From Mycobacterium colombiense (GTDB lineage: Bacteria; Actinomycetota; Actinomycetes; Mycobacteriales; Mycobacteriaceae), in contig NZ_LZSX01000014.1 in assembly GCF_001665835.1 (NCBI RefSeq), positions 113,336-177,335 on the forward strand: a stretch of 64,000 nucleotides of DNA, written 5' to 3'. A program made the translations under genes and the position numbers. Position 1 is the first letter of the stretch; each line of letters starts with the position of its first letter. A model generated the notes under the pieces. The model had not been told where the DNA came from. It did no database searches and was given only the letters and a program-made list of their open reading frames with translations. This document shows positions 1-8,753 of this stretch, in pieces.

Positions 1-1139
1 GCGCTGCCCGGCAGCGGTATCCGGCCCAGCAGCTGCGCGATGCCCAGCACCACCGGGATCCTGATCACCGATCCCAGCTTGTGCACGTTGCGCAGCGGGG
101 CGCCGCCGGCGTCCAGGTAGGCCTGTACCGCGTGCGCCACCGGCGACCCCAGCCCGCCGCTGTATCCGGCGGCCATCAGCACCACCCCGACCAACAGCAT
201 CGTCACCAGCCGCCCGCGCGCCGGCATGGCCGGGCCGGCCAGCCCCGCGAGCCCGGCCGCCGCGACCAGGCAGGTGCCCAGCACGGCCGCCGGCCCGGTC
301 ACCAGCGGAGCGCCCGCGGTGGCGGTCGGCGCCACGTACGGGGTCCAGCTGTCGGTGCCGCGCAACATCTCGACCAGTGACGACCATTGTGTCGTCACGC
401 CGGACGATTCGATGAAATCCAGGAACGGGGGGCTGATGGCACGCAGCATCACCAGCGCGACCACCCACCACAGCGTGGCCAGCACCAGCGCCACCAGCCA
501 CCACCCGGCGTAGCGCCACCACAACCGGTTCGGCCGGTGGCACGCCCACCAGATCACCGCCGGCAGGCAGCCGGCCGCGGTCGCGATGGCGTTCACCGCG
601 CCCATCAGCGCGATGGCCAGGCCCGCCTGCCCGGCCAGCGCTCGCACGGATCGGCCGCCGCTGGCCCGCAGGGCGAGGATCGTGGGCAGCAACACCCACG
701 GCGCCAACATCATTGGCAATGTTTCCGACGAGATCGAGCCGAGGGTGGTCAGCACCCGCGGCGACAGCGCGAACGCGGCCGCGGCGATCACCCGCGACGC
801 GGGGCTGCCGATCCGCAGCGCCTCGGCGACGCGCAACAGGCCCCAGAAGCCGACCGTGAGCAGCAGCGCCCACCACAGCCGCTGGGTGATCCAGCCGGGC
901 ACGCCCAGCGCGTGGCCGATCAGAAAGAAGGTGCCGTGCGGAAACAGGTATCCGTAGGCCTGGTTCTGCGCCTGCCCGAACGGCAGCTCGCTGTTCCACA
1001 GATTGGTCGCCCGGGCCAGGAAGCGCAGCGGGTTCGCGGTCAGGTCAAGCTTGGTGTCCGGGGAGATCCGTCCGGGGGACTGGGCGAACGTGAGGGCCAG
1101 CGCGATCGCGCCGACCAACCACAACCATCGGCGCGACAC
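1..1139 (-). CDS. aftD: AftD alpha-(1->3)-arabinofuranosyltransferase, N-terminal part (partial)
   Basis: Membrane arabinofuranosyltransferase of arabinogalactan and lipoarabinomannan synthesis (DUF3367/GT-C family). Only the first ~380 codons are present; the gene runs off the left edge, where the family continues to about 1,400 residues. The GTG start at 1139 opens SRRWLWLVGAIALALTFAQS, a first membrane segment, followed by DTKLDLTANPLRFLARATNL, a family-typical luminal stretch, then several hydrophobic helices. The next gene upstream, a DUF2613 small protein, ends 53 bp away on the same strand, as Rv0236A precedes Rv0236c in M. tuberculosis. Identification rests on recalled sequence similarity and gene order. 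The start could lie slightly upstream, because the frame stays open to about 1195. Confidence 0.88.
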   Translation of the reverse strand, partial: MSRRWLWLVGAIALALTFAQSPGRISPDTKLDLTANPLRFLARATNLWNSELPFGQAQNQAYGYLFPHGTFFLIGHALGVPGWITQRLWWALLLTVGFWGLLRVAEALRIGSPASRVIAAAAFALSPRVLTTLGSISSETLPMMLAPWVLLPTILALRASGGRSVRALAGQAGLAIALMGAVNAIATAAGCLPAVIWWACHRPNRLWWRYAGWWLVALVLATLWWVVALVMLRAISPPFLDFIESSGVTTQWSSLVEMLRGTDSWTPYVAPTATAGAPLVTGPAAVLGTCLVAAAGLAGLAGPAMPARGRLVTMLLVGVVLMAAGYSGGLGSPVAHAVQAYLDAGGAPLRNVHKLGSVIRIPVVLGIAQLLGRIPLPGS

Positions 1140-1191
1140 CGGCCCAGCCGTCGAGCACGAGACCGACGCTCCGGTCCCCGTCCGCGACTGG

Positions 1192-1365
1192 CTAGCTACG
1201 GTTGCCGTACTCGACCCGGTTGAGCACTGACGACTGCGGATCGCCCCCGGGGAGTGGCGGCTTCGTGTCTTGCTGGACCATCAGGGTGATCCCGAAGATC
1301 GCGGCCGCGCCGAGCAACAGGCCAACCACAACGCTCGCTGCGGCGGGCGCAACGATCCGGTTCAT
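1192..1365 (-). CDS. DUF2613 small membrane/secreted protein (Rv0236A-like)
   Basis: 57-residue protein that begins MNRIVAPAAASVVVGLLLGA, a single hydrophobic N-terminal helix that could be a signal peptide or membrane anchor, and ends NRVEYGNRS. An AGGAG ribosome binding site lies 5 nt upstream of the ATG at 1365. It sits just upstream of aftD on the same strand, the position of Rv0236A, a DUF2613 protein, in M. tuberculosis. Function is unknown; the fixed linkage to aftD suggests a role at the cell envelope. It is too short for common ORF cut-offs. Confidence 0.85.
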   Translation of the reverse strand: MNRIVAPAAASVVVGLLLGAAAIFGITLMVQQDTKPPLPGGDPQSSVLNRVEYGNRS

Positions 1366-1451
1366 CGAAGCTCCTGAGTGTCGGCTTGCGGTCGTGACTT
1401 TCGACCTAGCGCCAACCTAGCAGAAGGGCGCCCGGCCACCGGGAGCGCTCG

Positions 1452-1655
1452 TCACCAGTGCAGACAGTGCCCGTGAAAACAGCGGTCACCGTATTCCACC
1501 TGATAGGGACCGGCCGGCAGCGCAGGGCGCTGCATGCTCGGCACCTGCATCAGGCTGTGGTCGGCCACGGCGAGCGTGATCCCGACGGTCGTCGCCACCC
1601 CGACGGACAACCCGACCGCGACGCTGACCGCGGCGGCCAACGAGAAACCGTTAAT
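1452..1655 (-). CDS. second DUF2613-like small protein, probable ATT start
   Basis: A 67-residue paralogue of the neighbouring DUF2613 protein. The sequence INGFSLAAAVSVAVGLSVGV aligns with MNRIVAPAAASVVVGLLLGA, and both have a C-terminal VEYG motif (YQVEYGDR versus NRVEYGNRS); this copy adds a Cys/His tail, DRCFHGHCLHW. There is no ATG, GTG or TTG at the aligned start. A strong GGAGGAG ribosome binding site (1662-1668) lies 6 nt before ATT at 1655. The only other start is a TTG at 1679, which lies upstream of that site and has none of its own. I therefore place the start at ATT, as inference. It probably arose by local duplication. Function is unknown. Confidence 0.6.
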   Translation of the reverse strand: MNGFSLAAAVSVAVGLSVGVATTVGITLAVADHSLMQVPSMQRPALPAGPYQVEYGDRCFHGHCLHW

Positions 1656-1775
1656 CGCTGGCTCCTCCCTGCCAGTCAATGGGCGCCCCGAGAAGCCCCA
1701 GCCCCCTGATCAGCAACGTACCGTTGATGCCCCCTGGAGCCAGGCACGAAACGCCCGCCGTGAAAGCATGGCCCG

Positions 1776-2933
1776 ATGGCATTTTCGCGCACCTTGGCCG
1801 TGCTTGCAGCCGCCTCGGCGCTGGTGGCCGGTTGCGGCCACCACGCCGCGCACCCACCCGGCACGTCGACGAAGACGTCGAGCAAGCCGGTGGCCGCTCC
1901 GGCGCCGCCGGTGTGTGCCGACCCGTCGGCGGTTCCGGCGACGTTGGGAATCCGCGACAAGCTCGCGCAACTGCTGATGGTGGGCGTGAAGAACGCCGAC
2001 GACGCCCGGGCCGTCGTCAACGGCTACCACGTGGGCGGCATCTTCATCGGCAGCTGGACGGACCTGTCGATCTTCAAGGGGCCGCTGGCCGACATCGCGG
2101 CCAAGGCGGGCCCGCTGCCGCTGGCGGTCAGCGTCGACGAAGAGGGCGGCCGCGTCTCGCGGCTGAAGTCGTTGATCGGGACCTCGCCGTCGCCCCGCGA
2201 GCTGGCGCAGACGCAGACCGTCCAGCAGGTCCACGACCTGGCAGCCGACCGCGGCAAGAAGATGCACGACCTGGGCATCACCGTCGACTTCGCGCCCGTC
2301 GTCGACGTCAGCGACGAGCCCGACGACGCCGTGATCGGCAACCGTTCGTTCGGCGCGGATCCGGCCAAGGTCACCGATTACGCCGGGGCCTATGCGCAGG
2401 GGCTGCGCGACGCCGGGCTGCTGCCGGTGCTCAAGCACTTCCCAGGCCACGGGCACGGCTCGGGCGATTCGCACACCGGGGGCGTCGTCACGCCGCCGCT
2501 GGACGATCTGCAGAACAACGATCTGGTGCCCTACCGGACCCTGGTGGCAGTGCCCCCGGTCGGGGTCATGGTGGGCCACCTGCAGGTTCCCGGTCTCACC
2601 GGCGACGTCCCGGCCAGCCTGAGCCCCGAGGCGGTGCAGCTGCTGCGCAACGGGGTCGGCTACAAGGGCCCGCCGTTCACCGGCCCGGTGTTCAGCGACG
2701 ACCTGTCCAGCATGGCAGCCATCTCCGACCGGTACGGGGTGTCGGAGGCCGTGCTGCGCAGCCTGCGGGCCGGCGTCGACGTCGCGCTGTGGGTCACCAC
2801 CGACAAGGTGCCGGCGGTCTTGGACCGGTTGCAACAGGCGGTGGCGTCCGGCGACCTGCCGGCCAAGCAGGTCGACGATTCGCTGGTGCGGGTGGCGACG
2901 ATGAAGGGCCCCAGCCCCAGCTGCGGCCACTAG
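1776..2933 (+). CDS. lpqI: LpqI, lipoprotein beta-N-acetylglucosaminidase (NagZ, GH3)
   Basis: 385-residue surface lipoprotein of glycoside hydrolase family 3, known in mycobacteria to cut N-acetylglucosamine from peptidoglycan fragments during cell-wall recycling. The N-terminus has a signal peptide ending in lipobox LVAGC, with lipidated Cys near residue 20. The NagZ signature KHFPGHGHGSGDSHTG at about 218-234 supplies the catalytic Asp-His dyad, and SDDLSSMAA near residue 308 carries the nucleophile Asp. Length matches the family (388 in M. tuberculosis). It lies between the DUF2613 genes and a TetR gene, the same order as Rv0237-Rv0238. Confidence 0.93.
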   Translation: MAFSRTLAVLAAASALVAGCGHHAAHPPGTSTKTSSKPVAAPAPPVCADPSAVPATLGIRDKLAQLLMVGVKNADDARAVVNGYHVGGIFIGSWTDLSIFKGPLADIAAKAGPLPLAVSVDEEGGRVSRLKSLIGTSPSPRELAQTQTVQQVHDLAADRGKKMHDLGITVDFAPVVDVSDEPDDAVIGNRSFGADPAKVTDYAGAYAQGLRDAGLLPVLKHFPGHGHGSGDSHTGGVVTPPLDDLQNNDLVPYRTLVAVPPVGVMVGHLQVPGLTGDVPASLSPEAVQLLRNGVGYKGPPFTGPVFSDDLSSMAAISDRYGVSEAVLRSLRAGVDVALWVTTDKVPAVLDRLQQAVASGDLPAKQVDDSLVRVATMKGPSPSCGH

Positions 2934-3014
2934 CGGGTCGCCGCCATAGGCATAGTGGCTGTGACACCCCACCGCATTGCTTACTCTTGAGTCAGACGGC
3001 TGGAGAGGCAAGCG

Positions 3015-3665
3015 ATGGCGGGTGGTACCAAACGGTTGCCGCGTGCCGTTCGCGAGCAGCAGATGCTCGACGCCGCCGTGCAGATGTTCTCCGTCAACGG
3101 CTACCACGAGACCTCGATGGACGCCATCGCCGCCGAGGCGCAGATCTCCAAGCCGATGCTCTACCTGTACTACGGCTCCAAGGAGGACCTGTTCGGCGCC
3201 TGCCTGAACCGGGAGATGAGCCGGTTCATCGACGTGGTGCGCGCCGACATGGATTTCCAGCAGAGCCCCAATGACATGCTGCGCAACACCATTGCGTCGT
3301 TCATGCGCTACATCGACGCCAACCGGGCGTCCTGGATCGTGATGTACACACAGGCCACCAGCTCGCAGGCGTTCGCCCACATGGTCCGCGAGGGACGCGA
3401 GCAGATCATCGACCTGGTGGCCGGGCTGATGCGGGCGGGTAGCCGCAACCCGCGCTCCGAGCGCGAGCACGAGATGATGGCCGTGGCCTTGGTGGGCGCC
3501 GGCGAGGCGGTCGCCAACCGGCTGTCCACCGGCGACGTCGACGTCGACGAGGCGGCCCAGCTGATGATCGACCTGTTCTGGTACGGACTCAAGGGCTCAC
3601 CGGCCGAGCGGGAGGCGGCCGCGGCCCACCCCGACGCGGGCGGCTCGGACGCCGCCGCCGACTAG
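3015..3665 (+). CDS. TetR-family transcriptional regulator (Rv0238-like)
   Basis: 216-residue TetR repressor. The N-terminal helix-turn-helix is seen in MLDAAVQMFSVNGYHETSMD followed by AIAAEAQISKPMLYLYYGSK; the rest is the ligand-binding domain with an acidic, Ala-rich tail. A GGAGAGG ribosome binding site precedes the ATG at 3015. It follows lpqI and precedes a channel gene by only 25 bp, so it may be cotranscribed with that channel. The vapBC24 toxin-antitoxin genes that follow in M. tuberculosis are not here. Ligand and targets are unknown; nearby lipid operons with inverted repeats are candidates. Confidence 0.85.
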   Translation: MAGGTKRLPRAVREQQMLDAAVQMFSVNGYHETSMDAIAAEAQISKPMLYLYYGSKEDLFGACLNREMSRFIDVVRADMDFQQSPNDMLRNTIASFMRYIDANRASWIVMYTQATSSQAFAHMVREGREQIIDLVAGLMRAGSRNPRSEREHEMMAVALVGAGEAVANRLSTGDVDVDEAAQLMIDLFWYGLKGSPAEREAAAAHPDAGGSDAAAD

Positions 3666-3690
3666 GCCTACATTCGTTCAGGTGGCCCGC

Positions 3691-4944
3691 ATGAGCGCCC
3701 CCGGCTCGGACCGCGGCAACCTCGACTTCTTTTGCGCGGTAATCATCGTCGGGTTGCTCGCCGGAGTTGCCGGATTGGCGACGACGTTCGTGCTGCGCGC
3801 CGTCCAGCACGCCACCTACCACTACAGCTTCGGCGCGCTGCTGGCCGGGGTGGCCGCCAGCAGCCCGATCCGCCGCGTCGTCGGCCCGATGGTCGGCGCC
3901 GCCCTGGCAGGCCTGGGGTGGTGGCTGCTGCGGCGCCGGGCCGAGGTGCCCCCGCTGGCGCAGACCATCGCCGCCCGCGAACCCGTGCCGACGCTTTCCT
4001 GGAGCTTTGACGCGCTGCTGCAGGTGCTGCTCGTCGGATCGGGCGCATCGCTGGGGCGAGAAGGGGCCCCACGCCAATTCGCCGCGGCGCTGGGCGATTT
4101 GGGAACCGGATGGCTCAAGCGGCTTGCACTGCGTGACCGCGAGGTCCTGCTGGCGTGCGCGGCGGGCGCAGGGCTGGGCGCGGTGTATGCGGTCCCGCTG
4201 GCCGGCGCGCTGTTCTCGATCCGGATCCTGCTCACCACTTGGCATCCGCGCGCGGTGGGCGCGGCGTTTCTGTCCTCCGGCCTGGCGGTCGCCGTCGGTT
4301 CGGCCATCACCCGCGATCAGCCCAACCTGCAATGGCCGATCGAGGAGTCGACGTATCTGCTGACCGCGCACGGATTGTTGCTGGCGCCGGTGGCTCTCGC
4401 GGTGGGACTGGCCTTCAACCGGTTGATGGCCGTGGCACGCCCGGCCCGCCAGATACGGACTCCGCTGCTGATCCCCGCGCTCGCCGGCGCGGGCCTGGTG
4501 ATGGGGATCTGTTCGCACTGGTGGCCCGAGCTGCCCGGCAACGGCCGCAGCATCCTCACGGTCAGCCTGGCCAGCGGCATGACCCTGGTGTCGGCGCTGG
4601 CGATCCTGGCGCTGAAACCACTACTGACCGCACTGTTTCTGCGGGCCGGCGGGGCCGGCGGGCTCCTCACACCCTCGCTGGCCACCGGCGCCGCCGCCGG
4701 GGCGGCGCTGATCTTGACGATCAACTGGGCCACCGGCACCCACCTGCACGTGCCGGCGGTGTCGCTGGCGGGCGCGGCCGGCGTGCTCGCGGTGACGCAG
4801 GGCTCACCGATCTGGGCGGCGATCTTCGTCTGGGAACTCGCCCGGCCGCCGCTGTGGATTTTCCTGCTTTTTCTGCTGACCGCGACCGGCGCCCACGGTC
4901 TGAAACTGCTTGCCCGGGGCCGCACTTCGACGCACGCGGGCTAG
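3691..4944 (+). CDS. ClC-family chloride channel/transporter protein
   Basis: 417-residue integral membrane protein of the voltage-gated chloride channel (ClC) superfamily. It shows many hydrophobic helices, the GSGASLGREGAP motif (the family's GSGxP and GREGP elements combined) near residue 120, and a Gly-rich late motif GAGGAGGLLTPSLATGAAAG that matches the third selectivity-filter region. The ATG at 3691 has GGTGG 6 nt upstream; a GTG 9 nt earlier is an alternative start. Whether it is a channel or a proton-coupled exchanger cannot be decided by eye. It starts 25 bp after the TetR gene. It is absent from the corresponding place in M. tuberculosis as I recall it. Confidence 0.85.
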   Translation: MSAPGSDRGNLDFFCAVIIVGLLAGVAGLATTFVLRAVQHATYHYSFGALLAGVAASSPIRRVVGPMVGAALAGLGWWLLRRRAEVPPLAQTIAAREPVPTLSWSFDALLQVLLVGSGASLGREGAPRQFAAALGDLGTGWLKRLALRDREVLLACAAGAGLGAVYAVPLAGALFSIRILLTTWHPRAVGAAFLSSGLAVAVGSAITRDQPNLQWPIEESTYLLTAHGLLLAPVALAVGLAFNRLMAVARPARQIRTPLLIPALAGAGLVMGICSHWWPELPGNGRSILTVSLASGMTLVSALAILALKPLLTALFLRAGGAGGLLTPSLATGAAAGAALILTINWATGTHLHVPAVSLAGAAGVLAVTQGSPIWAAIFVWELARPPLWIFLLFLLTATGAHGLKLLARGRTSTHAG

Positions 4945-4966
4945 TGGCGGGTCGCCACCGTCAGCA

Positions 4967-5809
4967 CTAGAGCGGCCGGACCGTGCCGGTCAGGTGCGGG
5001 TAGCCCTTGGCGATGTTGCGCAGCGAAATGTCCCAGCCGCCGTCGTGCTCGTCGATGTAGAGGCCCGTCGTCGCGGGCAGCACCACCGGCTTGCCGAACC
5101 GCACCGAATACCGGACCGCATCGGGGATCAGTGCCTCGACGTTGGCCAATACGGCTGCCGCGCTGAACATTCCGTGCGCGATCACCGTCGGGAACCCGAA
5201 CAGCTTGGCCGCGACCGAGTTGGTGTGGATCGGGTTGTGATCGCCCCCGACGTCGGCGTACCGCCGGATCAGCCCCGGGCTGATGCGCAGCACGGTGGAC
5301 GGCGGCGGCAGCTTGGGCTGCTTCTGCGGGGGCGGCTTGGGTTGGTCGGACAGGCTGGTCCGCTGCTGGTGCAGGAACGTCGTCACCTGGTGCCAGGCGG
5401 TGTCGTTGCCGACGCTGACGTCGGTCACCAGATCGACCAGCATGCCCTTGCGGTGCTCGCGCAGGTTCTCGGCGTGTACCCGCACGCCGACGGTGTCGGT
5501 CACGGCGATCGGGCGGTACTGCGTGATGTGGTTCTCGGTGTGCACCGATCCCATTGCGGCGAAAGGGAAGTCGAACCCGGTCACCAGCGACATCAACGCC
5601 GGAAAGGTCAGCGCGAACGGGTACGTCAGCGGCACGTGATTGCCGTAGCGCAGACCGGTCACCCCCGCGTACTCGGCCACGTTCGCGCGGTCGATCGGCA
5701 GCTCATCGATGGTCACCGTGCGGGTAGGCACCTCGCTGCCGCGGGACACCACGGGCAGGGCCCCGGCGGCGGCGCGCAGCATGTTCTTCAGGCCGCTTGG
5801 CTGATTCAT
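4967..5809 (-). CDS. htdX: HtdX, (R)-3-hydroxyacyl-thioester dehydratase (MaoC-like)
   Basis: 280-residue double-hotdog dehydratase that removes water from 3-hydroxyacyl thioesters in fatty-acid metabolism. The N-terminal half is a degenerate hotdog; the C-terminal half holds the hydratase-2 motif GDHNPIH at residues 189-195, with catalytic Asp/His, followed by GFPTVIAHGMFSAA. A Pro/Gln/Lys-rich linker joins the halves at about 157-170. It lies 9 bp after fabG4 on the same strand, so the two form an operon, and the pair is divergent from fadA2. Same order as Rv0241c-Rv0242c-Rv0243. Confidence 0.92.
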   Translation of the reverse strand: MNQPSGLKNMLRAAAGALPVVSRGSEVPTRTVTIDELPIDRANVAEYAGVTGLRYGNHVPLTYPFALTFPALMSLVTGFDFPFAAMGSVHTENHITQYRPIAVTDTVGVRVHAENLREHRKGMLVDLVTDVSVGNDTAWHQVTTFLHQQRTSLSDQPKPPPQKQPKLPPPSTVLRISPGLIRRYADVGGDHNPIHTNSVAAKLFGFPTVIAHGMFSAAAVLANVEALIPDAVRYSVRFGKPVVLPATTGLYIDEHDGGWDISLRNIAKGYPHLTGTVRPL

Positions 5810-5818
5810 GGCGTTCTC

Positions 5819-7183
5819 CTATGCGCCCAGCATGGCCTGGCCGCAAACGCGAATGACGTTGCCCGTCACCGCATTCGAAGCCGGGCTGGCGAAGTAGGCG
5901 ATGGTTTCCGCGACGTCCACCGGCTGCCCGCCCTGCAGCAGCGAGTTCATCCGGCGTCCGACCTCGCGGGTGGCCAGCGGGATGGCGGCCGTCATCTGGG
6001 TTTCGATGAATCCCGGCGCGACCGCGTTGATCGTGATGCCCTTGCCGTAGAGCTCCGGGGCCAGCGACTGGGTGAGGCCGATCATTCCGGCCTTCGTCGT
6101 CGCGTAGTTGGTCTGGCCGCGGTTGCCGGCGATGCCGGCCATCGACGACAGGCCGATCACCCGGCCGCCTTCGCCGAGGGTGCCGTTGGACACCAGCCCT
6201 TCGGTAAGACGCAGCGGCGCAAGCAGATTGACGGCCAGGACGGCGTCCCAGCGGGCGTCGTCCATGTTGGCCAACAGCTTGTCGCGAGTGATGCCGGCGT
6301 TGTTGACCAGAACGTCGGCGCGGCCGCCGTGGTGTTCGCGCAGGTGCTCAGTGATCTTGTCGACGGCGTCGGGGGCGGTGACGTCGAGCCACAGCGCGGT
6401 GCCGCCGACCCGGCTGGCCGTCTCGGCCAGCGCCTCGGCGGCCGATTCCACGTCGATCGCGACCACGCGTGCGCCGTCGCGGGCGACCACGTCGGCGATC
6501 GTCGCACCGATTCCGCGGGCCGCGCCCGTGACGATGGCGACCTTGCCGTCCAGCGGGCGGTCCCAGTCGGCCGGGGGCGTGGAGTCCGCGTCCCCCACGT
6601 AGAAGACCTGGCCGTCGACGTAGGCGGACTTGGCCGACAGGATGAACCGCATCGTCGATTCCAGCCCCGTCGCGGCGGGTTTGGCGTCCGGCGACAGATA
6701 GACCAGGGCCACCGTGGAGCCGTTGCGCAGCTCCTTGCCCAGCGAGCGGGTGAAGCCCTCCAGCGCGCGCTGCGCGATCCGTTCGTGCGGGCTGGCGGCG
6801 GCGTCGGGCGTGGTGCCGACCACGGCCACGCGCGCGGAATGGCCCAGATTGCGCAGCAGGGGAGTGAAGAACTCGTACAGCCCCTTGAGCCCCTCGGGCG
6901 TGGTGATGCCGGTGGCATCAAACACCAGGCCGCCGAACTTGTCGGCCCACCGACCGCCGAGGTTGTTGCCTACCAGGTCGTAGTCGGCGTCCAGCGCCGC
7001 GCGCAGCGGTTCGACGACCCTGCCCTCCCCGCCGATCAGCAGCGCCCCGGCCAGCGGCGGTTCACCGGCCCGGTAGCGGCGCAGCGTCTCGGGTTGGGGA
7101 ACGCCGAGCTGCTTGGCGAGAAACGATCCAGGACCGGAATTGACGATCTGAGAGAACAGATCGGACGAAGCCTTGGGAGCCAC
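5819..7183 (-). CDS. fabG4: FabG4, high-molecular-weight 3-oxoacyl-thioester reductase
   Basis: 454-residue NADH-dependent ketoacyl reductase, exactly the length known for mycobacterial FabG4. Residues 1-200 form a flavodoxin-like domain. The C-terminal short-chain dehydrogenase domain has the nucleotide-binding TGAARGIGA at 219-227, the NNAG motif at 294-297 and the catalytic triad Ser346/347, Tyr360 (NYATTKAG) and Lys364. It reduces 3-oxoacyl thioesters, and its product is the substrate of HtdX encoded directly downstream. A divergent promoter with an inverted repeat separates it from fadA2, which suggests shared control by a repressor. Confidence 0.95.
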   Translation of the reverse strand: MAPKASSDLFSQIVNSGPGSFLAKQLGVPQPETLRRYRAGEPPLAGALLIGGEGRVVEPLRAALDADYDLVGNNLGGRWADKFGGLVFDATGITTPEGLKGLYEFFTPLLRNLGHSARVAVVGTTPDAAASPHERIAQRALEGFTRSLGKELRNGSTVALVYLSPDAKPAATGLESTMRFILSAKSAYVDGQVFYVGDADSTPPADWDRPLDGKVAIVTGAARGIGATIADVVARDGARVVAIDVESAAEALAETASRVGGTALWLDVTAPDAVDKITEHLREHHGGRADVLVNNAGITRDKLLANMDDARWDAVLAVNLLAPLRLTEGLVSNGTLGEGGRVIGLSSMAGIAGNRGQTNYATTKAGMIGLTQSLAPELYGKGITINAVAPGFIETQMTAAIPLATREVGRRMNSLLQGGQPVDVAETIAYFASPASNAVTGNVIRVCGQAMLGA

Positions 7184-7249
7184 GGGAGTTACCTTCCATG
7201 TTCTTGCGAAGTCGGGGTATGCCTACAGCACAACCGTATCGAGGACGAA

Positions 7250-7265
7250 CTTACTGCAGAGTAAG
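7250..7265. promoter_or_regulatory. inverted repeat in the fabG4/fadA2 divergent promoter
   Basis: CTTACT-GCAG-AGTAAG, a perfect 6-bp inverted repeat with a 4-nt centre, lies about midway between the divergent starts of fabG4 and fadA2. Size and position fit a repressor operator, perhaps for a TetR-family protein; the regulator is not identified. Confidence 0.45.
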
Positions 7266-7334
7266 AACAGTGAGTAGTATGGCCCCAGACGGGCGATTCC
7301 CAAACCGATAGACCGCAGAACACGGAGAAGAATA

Positions 7335-8669
7335 GTGGCCCCTGCAAGCTCTGAGGCAAGCAAACAGCGCAGTTCCGAGCGTCGGCGCGTGGCCGTCCTG
7401 GGCGGCAACCGCATCCCGTTCGCCCGGTCGGACGGGGCCTACGCGGAGGCATCCAACCAAGACATGTTCACCGCCGCCCTAGGCGGGCTGGTGGATCGCT
7501 TCGGGCTGGCCGGCGAACGGCTGGGCGTGGTGGTCGGCGGCGCCGTGCTCAAGCACAGCCGGGACTTCAACCTGACGCGCGAATGCGTGCTCGGTTCGCA
7601 GCTGTCCTCCTACACGCCCGCGTTCGACCTGCAGCAGGCCTGCGGGACCGGGCTGCAGGCGGCCGTCGCCGCCGCGGAGGGCATCGCGGCCGGACGCTAC
7701 GAGGTGGCCGCCGCCGGCGGCGTGGACACCACCTCCGACGCCCCGATCGGTCTGGGCGACAACCTGCGCCGCACGCTGCTCAAGCTGCGCCGGGCCAAGT
7801 CCAACGTGCAGCGGCTGAAGTTGGTCGGCACGCTGCCCGCGACCCTGGGCGTCGAGATCCCGGTCAACAGCGAACCGCGCACCGGGCTGTCCATGGGGGA
7901 GCACCAGGCGCTCACCGCCAAGAAGATGGGCATCGCCCGGGTGGCCCAGGACGAGCTGGCCGCGGCCAGCCACCGCAACATGGCCGCCGCCTACGACCGC
8001 GGCTTCTTCGACGACCTGGTCACGCCATTCCTGGGCCTGTACCGCGACGACAACCTGCGCGCGGACTCGTCGGCGGAGAAGCTGGCCAAGCTGCGTCCGG
8101 TGTTCGGCGTGAAGGCCGGCGACGCGACGATGACGGCCGGCAACTCGACCCCGCTGACCGACGGCGCGTCGGTGGCGCTGCTGGCCACCGACGAGTGGGC
8201 GGCCGCCCACTCGTTGACGCCGCTGGCCTACCTGGTCGATTCGGAGACCGCGGCGGTCGACTACGTCAACGGCCGCGACGGCCTGCTGATGGCCCCGACC
8301 TACGCGGTGCCGCGGCTGCTCGCCCGCAACGGCCTGAGCCTGCAGGACTTCGACTTCTACGAGATCCACGAGGCCTTCGCCTCGGTGGTGCTGTGTCACC
8401 TGCAGGCGTGGGAGTCCGAGGAGTACTGCAAGGAGCGGCTCGGCCTGGACGCGGCGCTGGGCTCGATCGATCGGTCCAAGCTCAACGTCAACGGGTCCTC
8501 GCTGGCCGCCGGCCACCCGTTCGCGGCCACCGGCGGACGGATCCTGGCCCAGGCGGCCAAGCAGCTCGCCCAGCGCAAGGCCGAGCAGAAGAGCGGCGGC
8601 CCCGTGCGTGCCCTGGTCTCGATCTGCGCGGCCGGCGGCCAGGGCGTCGCCGCGATCCTGGAGGCCTGA
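7335..8669 (+). CDS. fadA2: FadA2, acetyl-CoA acyltransferase (thiolase)
   Basis: 444-residue thiolase of beta-oxidation; cleaves 3-ketoacyl-CoA with CoA. The nucleophile is Cys103 in QQACGTGLQAA; the C-terminal active-site motifs are NVNGSSLAAGHPFAATGG (His) and ICAAGGQGVAAI (second Cys). The GTG start at 7335 has GGAGAAG 7 nt upstream. It is divergent from htdX-fabG4 and convergent with fadE5, with an F6-like small RNA gene and a terminator in the gap. HtdX, FabG4, FadA2 and FadE5 together cover four reaction types of a fatty-acyl cycle. Confidence 0.94.
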   Translation: MAPASSEASKQRSSERRRVAVLGGNRIPFARSDGAYAEASNQDMFTAALGGLVDRFGLAGERLGVVVGGAVLKHSRDFNLTRECVLGSQLSSYTPAFDLQQACGTGLQAAVAAAEGIAAGRYEVAAAGGVDTTSDAPIGLGDNLRRTLLKLRRAKSNVQRLKLVGTLPATLGVEIPVNSEPRTGLSMGEHQALTAKKMGIARVAQDELAAASHRNMAAAYDRGFFDDLVTPFLGLYRDDNLRADSSAEKLAKLRPVFGVKAGDATMTAGNSTPLTDGASVALLATDEWAAAHSLTPLAYLVDSETAAVDYVNGRDGLLMAPTYAVPRLLARNGLSLQDFDFYEIHEAFASVVLCHLQAWESEEYCKERLGLDAALGSIDRSKLNVNGSSLAAGHPFAATGGRILAQAAKQLAQRKAEQKSGGPVRALVSICAAGGQGVAAILEA

Positions 8670-8721
8670 CCGGCACGTCGCCCCTGGTGGCTCCGCGCTC
8701 GCGATGAGTTGAGTCACATCT

Positions 8722-8747
8722 GGTTAGTCAGATGGGGGCGCGGGTAT
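8722..8747 (+). promoter_or_regulatory. SigF-type promoter of the F6-like small RNA
   Basis: GGTTA at 8722-8726 and GGGTAT at 8742-8747, 15 nt apart, match the mycobacterial SigF consensus (GGTTT, then GGGTAT). No coding region follows until the terminator at 8861-8900. The -35 lies inside a small inverted repeat CATCTG-6 nt-CAGATG (8717-8734). Confidence 0.65.
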
Positions 8748-8753
8748 TCGACC

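Noticed and set aside
1710..3470. 586-residue open frame on the minus strand across lpqI and the TetR gene
   Set aside because: No domain, Arg/His/Gly-rich composition typical of an antisense frame in GC-rich DNA, and it opposes two well-supported genes.
4910..7264. 784-residue plus-strand frame over htdX and fabG4
   Set aside because: Antisense shadow: low-complexity Arg/Gly/Val text with no family match; the minus-strand genes have full catalytic motifs.
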